A DNA stretch of 64,000 nucleotides from Halonatronum saccharophilum DSM 13868 (GTDB taxonomy: Bacteria; Bacillota; Halanaerobiia; Halobacteroidales; Halobacteroidaceae). The position numbers and the translations under genes were made by a program. Below the pieces are notes generated by a model. That model was not told the origin of the DNA and did not search any database. It saw only the letters and a program-made list of their open reading frames with translations. Positions within the stretch are counted from its first letter, which is position 1; the number at the start of each line of letters is the position of its first letter. The stretch spans positions 252,720 through 316,719 of the forward strand of contig NZ_KI912097.1 of assembly GCF_000517025.1 (NCBI RefSeq), given 5' to 3'. This document shows, piece after piece, positions 36,636-45,261 of this stretch.

Positions 36636-36824
36636 TTACTTTTTCTTAAAATCTTCAAAGTCATCTGGATTTAAATCCCTTTCATTTTCAACTTCTTTCA
36701 AATTTTTCCCCTTTTTCGCACTAAACTCTTCACCAATTTCAAAGTCTTCAAAATCATCTGGATTATAATCGATAGTATATTCATTTAATTTTTTACCATT
36801 CTTTTCACCCTTCTTCTTAGCCAC
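36636..36824 (-). CDS. 62-aa acidic/basic protein with repeated NPDDFEDF motif, unknown
   Basis: Basic N terminus (MAKKKGEKNGKKLNE) and two copies of the motif NPDDFEDF, near residues 20 and 52, separated by a lysine-rich linker. No known domain. GTG start behind a strong AGGAGGTGATAAA site supports a real gene; a terminator follows. Downstream of DUF421 by about 100 bp, likely its own unit. Could be a nucleic-acid or protein-binding linear-motif protein. Confidence 0.75.
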   Translation of the reverse strand: MAKKKGEKNGKKLNEYTIDYNPDDFEDFEIGEEFSAKKGKNLKEVENERDLNPDDFEDFKKK

Positions 36825-36925
36825 TTTATCACCTCCTACTTTTTATTATCTCTTCTCAAGCCACCAATTATACTATTACTATTAAGAATCTATATTTTTC
36901 AAGTCTGTAAATTGCACCCTTGAAT

Positions 36926-37600
36926 TTACTCCTCATTGGTGGATATATAAATATTCCCATCACTCTCTAAAGTAGCTAATAAGACATCCTTAGGTGAATT
37001 TATCTCTCTCTTTCTTAGCTCTTTTAATAACCACTCTTCATCTAAGCCTGCATTATTTAAAGCATTATAATCAATTTCACCATCTGCTATTAAAGTTAAA
37101 GATAAACCTTCATACTCAGTTGGAATATGCAGATGTTCAGGGGTTAATCCCCTCTTTTGAGACTTTGGAAGAATACTTAATTCTCCGGAGGTTTCTAAAA
37201 TAGCAAATTCAACATCAGATACTTCAAAGATCCCCTCCTTTCTTAATTGTCTCATCAGATCATGTATATTATAACGAGACTTCTTCATCTCACCCTTCAT
37301 CAACTCCCCATTCTTTATCAAGATAACAGGTCTACCATTTAATATTCTTCTAAGGAAATTACTTTTTAGAGATAGATAAGACATCAATATCTCAATACCT
37401 GCCAGGGTGAAGATAGGCAATATGCCTTGCCAAAGCGTTAGACTCCTCTCCTCAATTACAATAACTCCTAACTCTGCAATCATCAAGGATACAACTAGAT
37501 CAAAGGGGCTTAGCTCACCTACCTCCCTCTTCCCCATTAACCTTATAGCCGTTAAGGTTATAAAATAAATATATACAGTTCTAAGAAATAGATTCGACAT
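36926..37600 (-). CDS. DUF421 (YetF/YrbG) membrane protein
   Basis: 224 aa. Three N-terminal membrane helices (about 5-75, with RLMGKREVGELSPFDLVVSLMIAELGVIVIEE, the family signature) and a cytosolic alpha/beta domain (about 85-160: GRPVILIKNGELMKGEMKKSRYNIHDLMRQLRKEGIFEVSDVEFAILETSGELSILPKS). YetF-type proteins are linked to spore or envelope functions in Bacillus; the role here is unknown. ATG with AGGGGG. Confidence 0.9.
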   Translation of the reverse strand: MSNLFLRTVYIYFITLTAIRLMGKREVGELSPFDLVVSLMIAELGVIVIEERSLTLWQGILPIFTLAGIEILMSYLSLKSNFLRRILNGRPVILIKNGELMKGEMKKSRYNIHDLMRQLRKEGIFEVSDVEFAILETSGELSILPKSQKRGLTPEHLHIPTEYEGLSLTLIADGEIDYNALNNAGLDEEWLLKELRKREINSPKDVLLATLESDGNIYISTNEE

Positions 37601-37704
37601 TTTAAGCCCCCTTTTATCATTTATAATTAATACTCTAACCCTTAACCATCTATTATATTAGATTTTACTAAACAACTAATTTTATTCTTATTAAAAAATA
37701 TAAA

Positions 37705-37729
37705 AAGTAGCCCATATTAAGGGCTACTT
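37705..37729 (-). terminator. Terminator after methyltransferase gene
   Basis: 9-bp perfect stem AAGTAGCCC/GGGCTACTT followed by TTTTATATTTTTTAA on the minus strand, about 220 bp beyond the stop. Confidence 0.85.
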
Positions 37730-37774
37730 GATAATTATTATTTCTGATCACTGCTTAAAAATGTGCCGTGTGCC

Positions 37775-37870
37775 GTGCAAAGAGCGCAGCTCTTTGCACT
37801 CTGGCTATGACATATATAAAGGGCAGGCACAGGGACCTGCCCTCATAGTTTATAAAAAACCATAAACTAT
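37775..37870. repeat. Three consecutive hairpins downstream of the methyltransferase gene
   Basis: GTGCAAAGAG/CTCTTTGCAC (37775-37799), GGGCAGG/CCTGCCC (37821-37842) and ATAGTTTAT/ATAAACTAT (37845-37870). The sequence is much GC-richer than its surroundings. It is followed by a CGTGCGATTCCAATTTCAAA stretch that recurs near 12601, so this gap seems to collect dispersed repeats. Confidence 0.6.
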
Positions 37871-37951
37871 TCGTGCGATTCCAATTTCAAAGGTGCTCCT
37901 ATGCTACCTTTCCTCTTCCCTTATCCCTTGTGAACTTAACTGTTCTTTAGC

Positions 37952-40801
37952 TCACTGCTCATCCTTAAAGTAAACATTATGCTCTTTTTTACTCCAATTA
38001 CTTAATCCAATATTATAACCTTTATAATTAATAAACCTTTTAGTTAAAGGAAGTCCTTTTTTCAACCTGACTTTATACTCTCTTAGAGTATACTTATTTC
38101 TAAAAATTAGATCCTTTAGTGATCTCTTTTTATCCTTTGCTTCTTTACTTAATAGGGCCAACATCATAATATTTCCCTTGTCTTCCTTTAAAGAATCATA
38201 AAGTTGCTCTATACTCAGATAACTTCCCCTCTTTAACAATATTGACTCTAGCAGATCTAACAAATAACTACCTATACCATCTCTTAAGGAATTTAGATTA
38301 TGACACTTCCAAAACTCTTCACCAGCCTCTTGAATATACCTTCTTCTAAGCAGGGCCAAAGTCTGGTATTCTACACCAACTCTCTCTCCTATCTCCTCTA
38401 GACTAAGTTCTTGCTTATGGTGTAAGTGGATAAATTCATCCTTTGTTAACTTCTCTTTTAAATTATCAACTATCTCTCCTCTATTTTCTATTAGTCTTTC
38501 ATAATCACCATCAAAATAACTTTCTAGCCAGTTATCTTCCAAAAGACCATACTTTCCTTGCCGCTGATTATCTTCAACTATCTTTATCCCTATCTGGTCT
38601 AGATTATACCTTTTATAAATGATATAATCTAAGATCCTCTCCTTATTCTTAAGCTCAACCTTCAATCTACTTTTCTCATTTACAAAAGAATTATAGATTC
38701 TGTATATATCTTTCTTTTCATAATAAGGTCTATTAGACTTTAAAAGATCAGCAATACAACAATTATCTAGTTTAACTTTGATATCCATTATCTCCTTAAC
38801 CAATTCCTCTATATTATTATCAGCAGGGTTAAGCTTTAACTTCATCCTCAAAACTGTATTAGGATAATAATCATAGAGTCTATAACTCATTTTTTTAGCA
38901 TAACTTTTAAAGTAAAAATTATATAACTTAGAATTTAAGATACCAACTATCTCTTCTAATGAGGTGTTGACCCTATACTCTTCTTTGGTAGTCAAAAGAT
39001 AAATATCTGCACTTGCATAATATGAGTTTTGATCAATTGCAAAGGAGTTTTTAGTTGCTTTATAGGGATAAACTATCTTCTTAGCCTTAAATTTATCCTC
39101 ATCCCTACCCCATTGTAGATTATACCATTGAATAAAACCTTTCTTACACTCTCTTCTTTTAGATAACCTTTGCTTAAAGGATTTAAGATAATTTATTGTC
39201 TTTGGATATTTATCCCGCTCACCTATTTTATCGGTGTAGATTAGATACTTATTAGCTTTTCTAATCTTATAAGGACCAACATCACTATTCTTAATCCAAG
39301 GCCTAATTAAATCCTTCTCTATATTCTGATCAAGCACTTCTTCTTTAGACAATACAAAGGCTTTATCATATCCAGTTATAATCCCTTGTGCACTATCACA
39401 TATATCACCTAGATATATGTCTCCAACCCTTTCTAACTTATCTATAACCTCTATCTCATCTTCAGATAATAGCCTCCATCCCTCATCATCTAAGGCATCC
39501 TGTTCAACGCTATACCTTTTATAGCACTCCTGCTCTTCTCCTTTTAATATATGGGCAAATAAATCTTCTCCATTTAGATTAGAAGCATTAGCTTTTAAAC
39601 GGATTAGGTCAATAAAACCATCTTCCCCCTCAGATAACCTCATCTTAATAATAATAGGATCTACAATCACACCTTTAAAAAGTTGCAGACCATAAAAATC
39701 TAATATACTTTCGATTTTAGATTCAGACTTTAAGTATCTTCTCAACTTTTTTCCAGTAGGTGATTCTAAAAAATACCTAGGTGTTATCATAATTAAAGTT
39801 CCATCTCTTTTAAGTCTATTTAAACCCATCTCTAAAAAACAATAAGAGAGATCAGCTTTATCTTCATAAACTGAATAATTTAACTTTAACCATTCCTTAT
39901 AATCTCTTTTTAACTCCTTATGCCCAACATAAGGTGGGTTACCTATAATAAGATCAAATTTTTCACCTGAATCAACCTTTAGCATATCATTATTTTTTAT
40001 ATTTAAATTACTTAACTCTCCTCCTATCCTCTTAAAAACAAGACCTATAATAGTCAATTGAAGGGCAAAAGCGTCAGTATCAATACCATAAAGATTCTTA
40101 GTTAAAATATGACTATGTATATAATTTAAGTTCCAATCTTTATCCGGGTACTCTAACTTTAACCTATCAATTTCTCTTAAATATTTCTCATATAAAATAT
40201 CATAAGCCTTAAAGAGAAAGTATCCACTCCCACAAGAAGGATCTAAAATTTTCAAATAAATATTATCTACAATATCTACCTTAGCCAAAGTCTCCTCTAA
40301 TATATAATCAACAACTACCTTCGGGGTATAAAATTTCCCTTCTTCCCTCCTTGACTTATGAGTGCTTAAGCTCTGATAGATATCTCCTAAGGAACTTCCA
40401 TCCAAATCAATATCAGCCTCTTTTACTCTGGTGTAGATTTCTTCTATGCTTTTATTATAAGGTAACAATTCCCATCTATGGTCTATTAGTAAATCATCAA
40501 CTTCACCTTTAAAGGCTTTATTAATAATCTGATCTATTGAAAGATCTTTCATTTCTAAAAAGGTAGCAAGCTTATTATCTTCTATTGCTTTTATTAAAAG
40601 CAATTTTATTATAAATAGATAAGCTGAATTAGAAGCAAGAACTTCTTCCCATTTCCTTTCCCTTCTAGTTTCCTTAACTCTATCTTTATCCTTATATACC
40701 TGAATAAGCTCCTTTGTTTTTTTACAATTTAAGCTAGACTTAAAGACTTTCAAAATATCTTTATATATTAGATTGAAACCTTTTAATCTCTTAACTCTCA
40801 T
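37952..40801 (-). CDS. Eco57I/type IIG-like adenine-specific DNA methyltransferase
   Basis: 949 aa. SAM-binding motif I DPSCGSGYF (187-195) and catalytic motif IV NPPY (288-291) place it among N6-adenine gamma-class methylases; the region 440-720 resembles the TaqI/Eco57I target-recognition domain. The C-terminal part (about 780-949) has a helix-turn-helix-like EIGERVGVEYQTLALLRRRYI and no recognised nuclease. The N-terminal 150 residues lack an obvious PD-ExK motif, so restriction activity is uncertain. It stands alone, with no specificity or nuclease gene beside it. ATG with AGGAGG. Confidence 0.85.
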   Translation of the reverse strand: MRVKRLKGFNLIYKDILKVFKSSLNCKKTKELIQVYKDKDRVKETRRERKWEEVLASNSAYLFIIKLLLIKAIEDNKLATFLEMKDLSIDQIINKAFKGEVDDLLIDHRWELLPYNKSIEEIYTRVKEADIDLDGSSLGDIYQSLSTHKSRREEGKFYTPKVVVDYILEETLAKVDIVDNIYLKILDPSCGSGYFLFKAYDILYEKYLREIDRLKLEYPDKDWNLNYIHSHILTKNLYGIDTDAFALQLTIIGLVFKRIGGELSNLNIKNNDMLKVDSGEKFDLIIGNPPYVGHKELKRDYKEWLKLNYSVYEDKADLSYCFLEMGLNRLKRDGTLIMITPRYFLESPTGKKLRRYLKSESKIESILDFYGLQLFKGVIVDPIIIKMRLSEGEDGFIDLIRLKANASNLNGEDLFAHILKGEEQECYKRYSVEQDALDDEGWRLLSEDEIEVIDKLERVGDIYLGDICDSAQGIITGYDKAFVLSKEEVLDQNIEKDLIRPWIKNSDVGPYKIRKANKYLIYTDKIGERDKYPKTINYLKSFKQRLSKRRECKKGFIQWYNLQWGRDEDKFKAKKIVYPYKATKNSFAIDQNSYYASADIYLLTTKEEYRVNTSLEEIVGILNSKLYNFYFKSYAKKMSYRLYDYYPNTVLRMKLKLNPADNNIEELVKEIMDIKVKLDNCCIADLLKSNRPYYEKKDIYRIYNSFVNEKSRLKVELKNKERILDYIIYKRYNLDQIGIKIVEDNQRQGKYGLLEDNWLESYFDGDYERLIENRGEIVDNLKEKLTKDEFIHLHHKQELSLEEIGERVGVEYQTLALLRRRYIQEAGEEFWKCHNLNSLRDGIGSYLLDLLESILLKRGSYLSIEQLYDSLKEDKGNIMMLALLSKEAKDKKRSLKDLIFRNKYTLREYKVRLKKGLPLTKRFINYKGYNIGLSNWSKKEHNVYFKDEQ

Positions 40802-40954
40802 AAAGTGCCTCCTAGACTTTAAAATTTATCCTTTTATGATTATTATAAAGTATCTCAATGAAAAATCAAATTAAATCAACAAATATTTTGTATATATATA
40901 TCAAATCTCAGGAATAATAAGCTCAGACACTTAATAAAAGGAGATGATTTAAAA

Positions 40955-41164
40955 GTGGATAGATTAGCATTAATTCTTGTAATAGTTGGTGGATTAAATT
41001 GGGGGCTAATCGGATTATTTGGTTTTGATCTTGTAGCATTTATATCAGGTATTCGCTTTGGTGAATTAAATGCTCTTAGTCGTATTATTTATTCTTTAGT
41101 TGGCTTGGCAGGTATCTATTCGATAAGCCTCTTCTTTAGAGAAAGAAATCAAATCGAAAAATAA
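40955..41164 (+). CDS. DUF378 small membrane protein (YuzA-like)
   Basis: 69 aa, two membrane helices (about 4-27 and 43-62) with the DUF378 signature ILVIVGGLNWGLIGLFGFDLVAFI. Function unknown across the family. GTG start behind AAAGGAGATGATTTAAAA. Divergent from the methyltransferase gene, convergent with the MEDS gene, terminated by a strong hairpin. Confidence 0.9.
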   Translation: MDRLALILVIVGGLNWGLIGLFGFDLVAFISGIRFGELNALSRIIYSLVGLAGIYSISLFFRERNQIEK

Positions 41165-41213
41165 ACTAAGAAGAGACACTCCTTTAACTTAAAGGAGTGT
41201 CTCTTCTTAGTTT
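41163..41213. terminator. Bidirectional terminator
   Basis: 23-bp perfect stem (arm begins AAACTAAGAAGAGACACTCC) with a 5-nt loop between convergent genes; both ends run into AT/T-rich tracts. Confidence 0.92.
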
Positions 41214-41215
41214 AT

Positions 41216-41764
41216 TTAATTTATAACTTTCTCCCCTTCTAGGATATAAGAATGATTTGAAAGAGTCTTATTTAATATATTTTTGAAATTAGAAGGTTGG
41301 CCCTCATAATCTTCCTCAAATATAGGGCTAACATCATAAGCACAAACTAAAGATATATTAGATTTTGTCAAAGTCTTTAATAACTCGATTTCAAAGTTTA
41401 AATATTTTTCATTATCTATATCCTTTATAAGATGACCTACTTCTGCTATTAATCTACACTTACAGTAGCCATCTTGCGATAACGTCTCAGCTAAGCTAGA
41501 TATCCTGCCCTTTAAACCTATAGTTCCTTTGAGCTTATATATATCTATTAAATCCTTCATAGAAAAGAATTCAATCTGCTTAGATTCAATATAATCATTA
41601 TCTATAAACTTGATTACCCTCTTTTCAAAGCTATTAGCCACCGAATAAAAGCACTTTTCTCCCTCTTCCAAACCTTCTAACAAATAATTAACAGTCTTAA
41701 CCAAAAAATGCTCCTTACCATAATAAAGACTTATACTACTATCTATATCTTTAGATAATATCAT
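41216..41764 (-). CDS. MEDS-domain sensory protein
   Basis: 182 aa resembling the MEDS (methanogen/methylotroph DcmR sensory) domain: HFLVKTVNYLLEGLEEGEKCFYSVANSF at the N terminus, MKDLIDIYKLKGTIGLKGRISSLAETL, and ISLVCAYDVSPIFEEDYEG near the C terminus. The fold is RecA/KaiC-like without a P-loop. No output domain is attached, so it may act through a partner. Position between DUF378 and the CadC-like regulator gives no firm hint. ATG with AGGAGG. Confidence 0.75.
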   Translation of the reverse strand: MILSKDIDSSISLYYGKEHFLVKTVNYLLEGLEEGEKCFYSVANSFEKRVIKFIDNDYIESKQIEFFSMKDLIDIYKLKGTIGLKGRISSLAETLSQDGYCKCRLIAEVGHLIKDIDNEKYLNFEIELLKTLTKSNISLVCAYDVSPIFEEDYEGQPSNFKNILNKTLSNHSYILEGEKVIN

Positions 41765-41942
41765 AACCTATTCCTCCTATAAGAAGATATTCATTCTAAC
41801 AAATAATTATATACAGCTATTAAAACCAAACTTTCAAATAGCTTATAATTCTATAATAATAATTCATAAAAGAAATTATTAAGCCCTCTATGGAAAATTA
41901 TAACAAATATATATAGACAATTCAAGGGTTTATTTGGTATTA

Positions 41943-42311
41943 TTATTTATATTTTTCTTCCATTACATGGGCCAACCCCTGATTAAAAAGTCCTACTATG
42001 TGATCATCATCTAAAGAATAATAGACTATTCTCCCCTCTTTTCTATATTTGACAAGGTTTAGATCTCTAAGCCTCCTAAGCTGATGCGAGATTGCCGACT
42101 GGCTCATATCCAAAAGTTCTGAGATATCACAAACACATAACTCTCTATTGGCTAAAGCATTAATTATCCTAATCCTTGTTGGATCACCTAGAACCTTAAA
42201 AGTAGCAGCCAACCTCTTAATAGTATTATCCTCCAACTCTTTTCTCTTAACTTCATTTATATTATCTTTATGTATACAATATCCTCTACAAATCAAATTA
42301 TCATTATTCAT
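41943..42311 (-). CDS. ArsR/SmtB-family metal-sensing repressor, CadC-like
   Basis: 122 aa winged-helix repressor. The N-terminal Cys pair (Cys8, Cys12 in CRGYC) and the alpha3N pair (Cys59, Cys61 in RELCVCDISELL) reproduce the thiolate Cd/Pb/Bi/Zn sensing site of CadC. DNA-recognition helix SQSAISHQLRRLRDLNLV; the C-terminal DDDHIVGLFNQGLAHVMEEK can form the second (alpha5 zinc) site. ATG with AGGAGGG. Upstream lies a repeat element and then a ZIP transporter gene, but no P-type ATPase, the usual CadC target. Confidence 0.9.
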   Translation of the reverse strand: MNNDNLICRGYCIHKDNINEVKRKELEDNTIKRLAATFKVLGDPTRIRIINALANRELCVCDISELLDMSQSAISHQLRRLRDLNLVKYRKEGRIVYYSLDDDHIVGLFNQGLAHVMEEKYK

Positions 42312-42420
42312 ACTATCCCTCCTAAGTTCTTCTACTCATCTAGTATTTCTATTTAGCTAAAAAAAAACCTTCTTTAGATTGTGATTTATTTCACTAGTCT
42401 TTAATATTGTGAAATTTAAT

Positions 42421-42603
42421 AGTAATTAAGTGTCACTTTCGTGCCACTAGTAATGGGTAATGAGTGAAGAGTAATGAGTAAAGTCAAAATCTCAAAACCT
42501 CTTATAAGTCTTAGGTAACAAAGGGGTTTCTGTTTTTTTAAGGTTTTACCCATTACTCATTACCCATTACTCATCACCAGTAATAAAGCTACGCTTTATT
42601 ACT
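42421..42603. repeat. GTAATGA-type heptad-armed element, copy E
   Basis: 183 bp between cadC-like and the ZIP gene. Nearly identical, including length, to copy F at 62610-62792. Five heptads (AGTAATG, GGTAATG, AGTGAAG, ...), core with CTTAGGTAACAAAGGGGTTTC, inverse heptads (CATTACT, CATTACC, ...), closing stem AGTAATAAAG/CTTTATTACT. No open reading frame. Confidence 0.92.
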
Positions 42604-42641
42604 TATATAGTGTAATAACTCCATACTAAAACAATAAAAAA

Positions 42642-42671
42642 GAGGCAGCCCCTTTAAAAAGAGACTGCCTC
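42642..42671 (-). terminator. Terminator after ZIP gene
   Basis: Stem GAGGCAG/CTGCCTC followed on the minus strand by TTTTTTATTG. Confidence 0.85.
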
Positions 42672-42681
42672 GTAACTTAAT

Positions 42682-43509
42682 CTAAATTAAAACTAAACTA
42701 ACTGCCATTACTGCCATTCCAAGAACAAATCCATAAATCTCTTTATGTCCTTCTCCATATTTTCTAGATGTAGGTAATAACTCATCAATAGATATAAAGA
42801 CCATTATACCTGCCACAAAGGAGAAGATAAATCCAAAGAATAACTCGTTTAATAAAGCACTAAAGACAAAGTAACCTATAAGTGCTCCTACTGGCTCAGC
42901 AAGACCGGAAAATAGAGCATAACCAAAGGCCTTCTTCTTAGAACCTGTAGAGTAATATATCGGAACAGATACAGCAATACCTTCAGGAATATTATGAAGA
43001 GCGATAGCAATAGCTATAGATAGTCCCAAGGCTGGATCTACCATTGCAGCAACAAAGGTAACTAACCCCTCAGGGAAGTTATGTATAGCAAGTGCCAAAG
43101 CAGACTTAACTCCTGTTCTGTGTAAGGATGCTTTATCCTCAATGTCAATCTCCTTATTTGAACTCAGCCCTTCAACCTTCTTTTCATCCCAAACATGGTG
43201 AGGATTCTCGTGATTTGGTATCATTTTATCGATAAGGGCAATAACTAAGATACCTAAAAAGAAGAACCCAACTGTAGCCCATTCACCAGTAGTAGCACCT
43301 AAATGATCTACCAATGACTCTTTAGCCTCATCTAATAACTCTACAAAAGAGATATAGATCATTACCCCTGCCGAAAAGCCTAGAGAACTTGATAAAAAAG
43401 CCTTATTTGTCTTCTTAAAACCAAAGGCTATCACACTTCCTACTACTGTAGATAAACCTGCTAAAAATGTTAGTAAAAACGCAATTGTTATATTATTAAT
43501 CTTAATCAC
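42682..43509 (-). CDS. ZIP-family metal transporter (ZupT-like)
   Basis: 275 aa, about eight membrane helices. Signatures ALAIHNFPEGLVTFVAA and AIALHNIPEGIAVSVPIYY (helices 4 and 5, metal-coordinating His/Glu) define ZIP/ZupT, importing Zn2+ or other divalent metals. A His-rich cytosolic loop (MIPNHENPHHVWDE, about 95-108) is typical. The start is uncertain: GTG 43509 lies very close to the AAAGGAAG site. Upstream of a CadC-like sensor on the same strand, which may be its regulator. Confidence 0.9.
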   Translation of the reverse strand: MIKINNITIAFLLTFLAGLSTVVGSVIAFGFKKTNKAFLSSSLGFSAGVMIYISFVELLDEAKESLVDHLGATTGEWATVGFFFLGILVIALIDKMIPNHENPHHVWDEKKVEGLSSNKEIDIEDKASLHRTGVKSALALAIHNFPEGLVTFVAAMVDPALGLSIAIAIALHNIPEGIAVSVPIYYSTGSKKKAFGYALFSGLAEPVGALIGYFVFSALLNELFFGFIFSFVAGIMVFISIDELLPTSRKYGEGHKEIYGFVLGMAVMAVSLVLI

Positions 43510-43590
43510 TTCCTTTTTAATTATTTTAATCAGTTGTATAACTGATAACTGTTACTATCAATTATAACATATACTTACTTTTTTTCAATA

Positions 43591-43621
43591 AAAAAACTGC
43601 CTTTATATAAAGTCAGTTTTT
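43591..43621 (-). terminator. Terminator after ccdA
   Basis: Stem AAAAAACTG/CAGTTTTTT with inner CTTTATATAAAG, immediately after the ccdA stop, followed by TATTG on the minus strand. Confidence 0.75.
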
Positions 43622-43626
43622 AATCT

Positions 43627-44322
43627 TTACCAATTGATGTAATTAAAAATTGAAAACTGAATTATTCTTTGTATCTTATCAAAATAGATCAAAACCCCAA
43701 AAATAATCATAATAAACCCACTAAACTTAGTAATAAGCGGAAGGTACTTATTATAATCACTTGATAATGATAAAGATTTATTTACATATAAAGCAGTCAT
43801 AATAAATGGAATTCCCAAACCTAATGAATAAAAAGCTAAAAGAACTATCCCCCTACCAATTGTAGCTGTACTCCCTGCATATAATAATATAGAAGCTAAG
43901 ACTGTCCCAACGCAAGGGGTCCACCCTGCAGCAAAGGCCATTCCCATCAAAATAGAGGAAAATGAACTTTTAGCCTTTTGAGCCCAATTAAATCTAAATT
44001 CTCTATATAAAAAATTAATCTTAAAGACCCCTAACATATGAAAACCAAATATTATAATCAATATACCACTTATTTTGGTAAGCAACTGCCTATGATAAGC
44101 AAAGAGTTGGCCCAGATAACTTGCCGAAGCACCCATTAAGATAAAGACTATAGAAAAACCAAGTACAAATGAAAGAGACCTGATTAAAGTAAATAAATTT
44201 GTTCTCTGCTTAGCTCCCCCATTTATATAACCAACATAAGCAGGTACTAGCGGCAGAACACAAGGAGATAAAAAAGATATTAGACCTGCAAAAAAAGCAA
44301 CCACTAAAGAAACTTCACCCAC
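43627..44322 (-). CDS. ccdA: CcdA/DsbD-like thiol-disulfide membrane transporter
   Basis: 231 aa, six membrane helices. The two conserved cysteine motifs are FLSPCVLPLVPAYVGYI (helix 1) and AAGWTPCVGTVLASIL (helix 4). CcdA carries reducing equivalents from cytosolic thioredoxin to extracytoplasmic thioredoxins. GTG start after GGAGGTGATAAA. Downstream of a ResA-like gene; no cytochrome c genes are in the window, so the reductant may serve other extracytoplasmic thiols. Confidence 0.93.
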   Translation of the reverse strand: MGEVSLVVAFFAGLISFLSPCVLPLVPAYVGYINGGAKQRTNLFTLIRSLSFVLGFSIVFILMGASASYLGQLFAYHRQLLTKISGILIIIFGFHMLGVFKINFLYREFRFNWAQKAKSSFSSILMGMAFAAGWTPCVGTVLASILLYAGSTATIGRGIVLLAFYSLGLGIPFIMTALYVNKSLSLSSDYNKYLPLITKFSGFIMIIFGVLIYFDKIQRIIQFSIFNYINW

Positions 44323-44423
44323 TTTATCACCTCCAGATAATTTTATATAGTGTTAGTGTCTATACTCAAGCTTTTACTGAAATTAAATTCTGATACTGAT
44401 AAAATTAATAAAACTCTATTCTA

Positions 44424-44999
44424 TTACTCATCATTATTTAAGATATTATCCCTTATTTGACCTAACTGTGAAAGTGTAACCATACCTCTCATTATATAGT
44501 CAACCTTTCCATCAGGGCCAACAAAATAAGATGTTGGAACAACCGTTACCAGATAATCTCTAGCAATCTCCCTTTGTTCATCTAAAAGGATAGGAAAGGT
44601 ATAATTATCTCCTTTGATAAATTCCCTTACCGTATCCCGGTGTTCCCCTATGTTAACACCTAAGACTACAAAATCATCATATTTATTATGAAATTCAATT
44701 AAATCAGGCATCTCCTCTCTACAAGGAGGACACCAACTAGCCCAAAAATTGATCAAAACATTCTTCCCCCGATAATCTGACAAGGATACCTCCTCACCCT
44801 CTAAATTCAAAAGAGTAAAATCCGGAGCAACCTTTCCTAAATTAACACCTACTACTAACTCATCTTCCCCTTCTATTTCTGCTTCATCTAAAGGTTGACT
44901 ACTCATAGACCAAATAGGAAGACTAGCTACTAATACAATCCCTAAAAAGAAAATTAATAAGAAATAAACCTTGTAATTAGACCAAAACTTCTTCACCAT
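44424..44999 (-). CDS. ResA/TlpA-like membrane-anchored thioredoxin
   Basis: 191 aa. N-terminal membrane anchor (about 9-28) and a TlpA/ResA thioredoxin domain with the active-site motif ASWCPPCREEMP, cis-Pro in VTVVPTSYFVG and DYRGKNVLINFW. Probably reduced by the adjacent CcdA. The ATG at 44999 follows AGAGGA at 9 nt; a longer frame to 45035 lacks a ribosome site. A Fur-family-like box lies about 50 bp upstream. Confidence 0.92.
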   Translation of the reverse strand: MVKKFWSNYKVYFLLIFFLGIVLVASLPIWSMSSQPLDEAEIEGEDELVVGVNLGKVAPDFTLLNLEGEEVSLSDYRGKNVLINFWASWCPPCREEMPDLIEFHNKYDDFVVLGVNIGEHRDTVREFIKGDNYTFPILLDEQREIARDYLVTVVPTSYFVGPDGKVDYIMRGMVTLSQLGQIRDNILNNDE

Positions 45000-45050
45000 A
45001 ATATCAAATCCTCTCTTCTGATCATTAACCTTCAAAGCGAAATTAGCTAT

Positions 45051-45066
45051 TTATAATCATTATCGA
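45051..45066. promoter_or_regulatory. Fur/PerR-like box upstream of resA-ccdA
   Basis: TTATAATCATTATCG agrees with the PerR consensus TTATAATNATTATAA at 13 of 15 positions and, read on the other strand, equally well with the Fur 7-1-7 box. Placed 52 bp before the resA start codon. Confidence 0.5.
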
Positions 45067-45148
45067 TAAGTATATATTACCACACATCCTTATCTAAAAC
45101 AAGGTATTACTTTCCTTAATAAAGTAGTACTGTGATGACACAAAAACT

Positions 45149-45176
45149 TGCTACTAGTTGCTAGTTATTAGCTAAA
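45149..45176. repeat. Short heptad tract (GCTAGTT type)
   Basis: Degenerate 7-bp units (GCTACTA, GTTGCTA, GTTATTA, GCTAAAA) upstream of the copper protein gene; resembles the second tract inside copy D. Only one arm is clear. Confidence 0.4.
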
Positions 45177-45261
45177 AGCAGCAGCTAATAATGTATACTT
45201 ATAATTTAATTGTCTAATACTATTAGCGTAAACTAAAAAATAAAAAAAGGGGGAGATCAAT

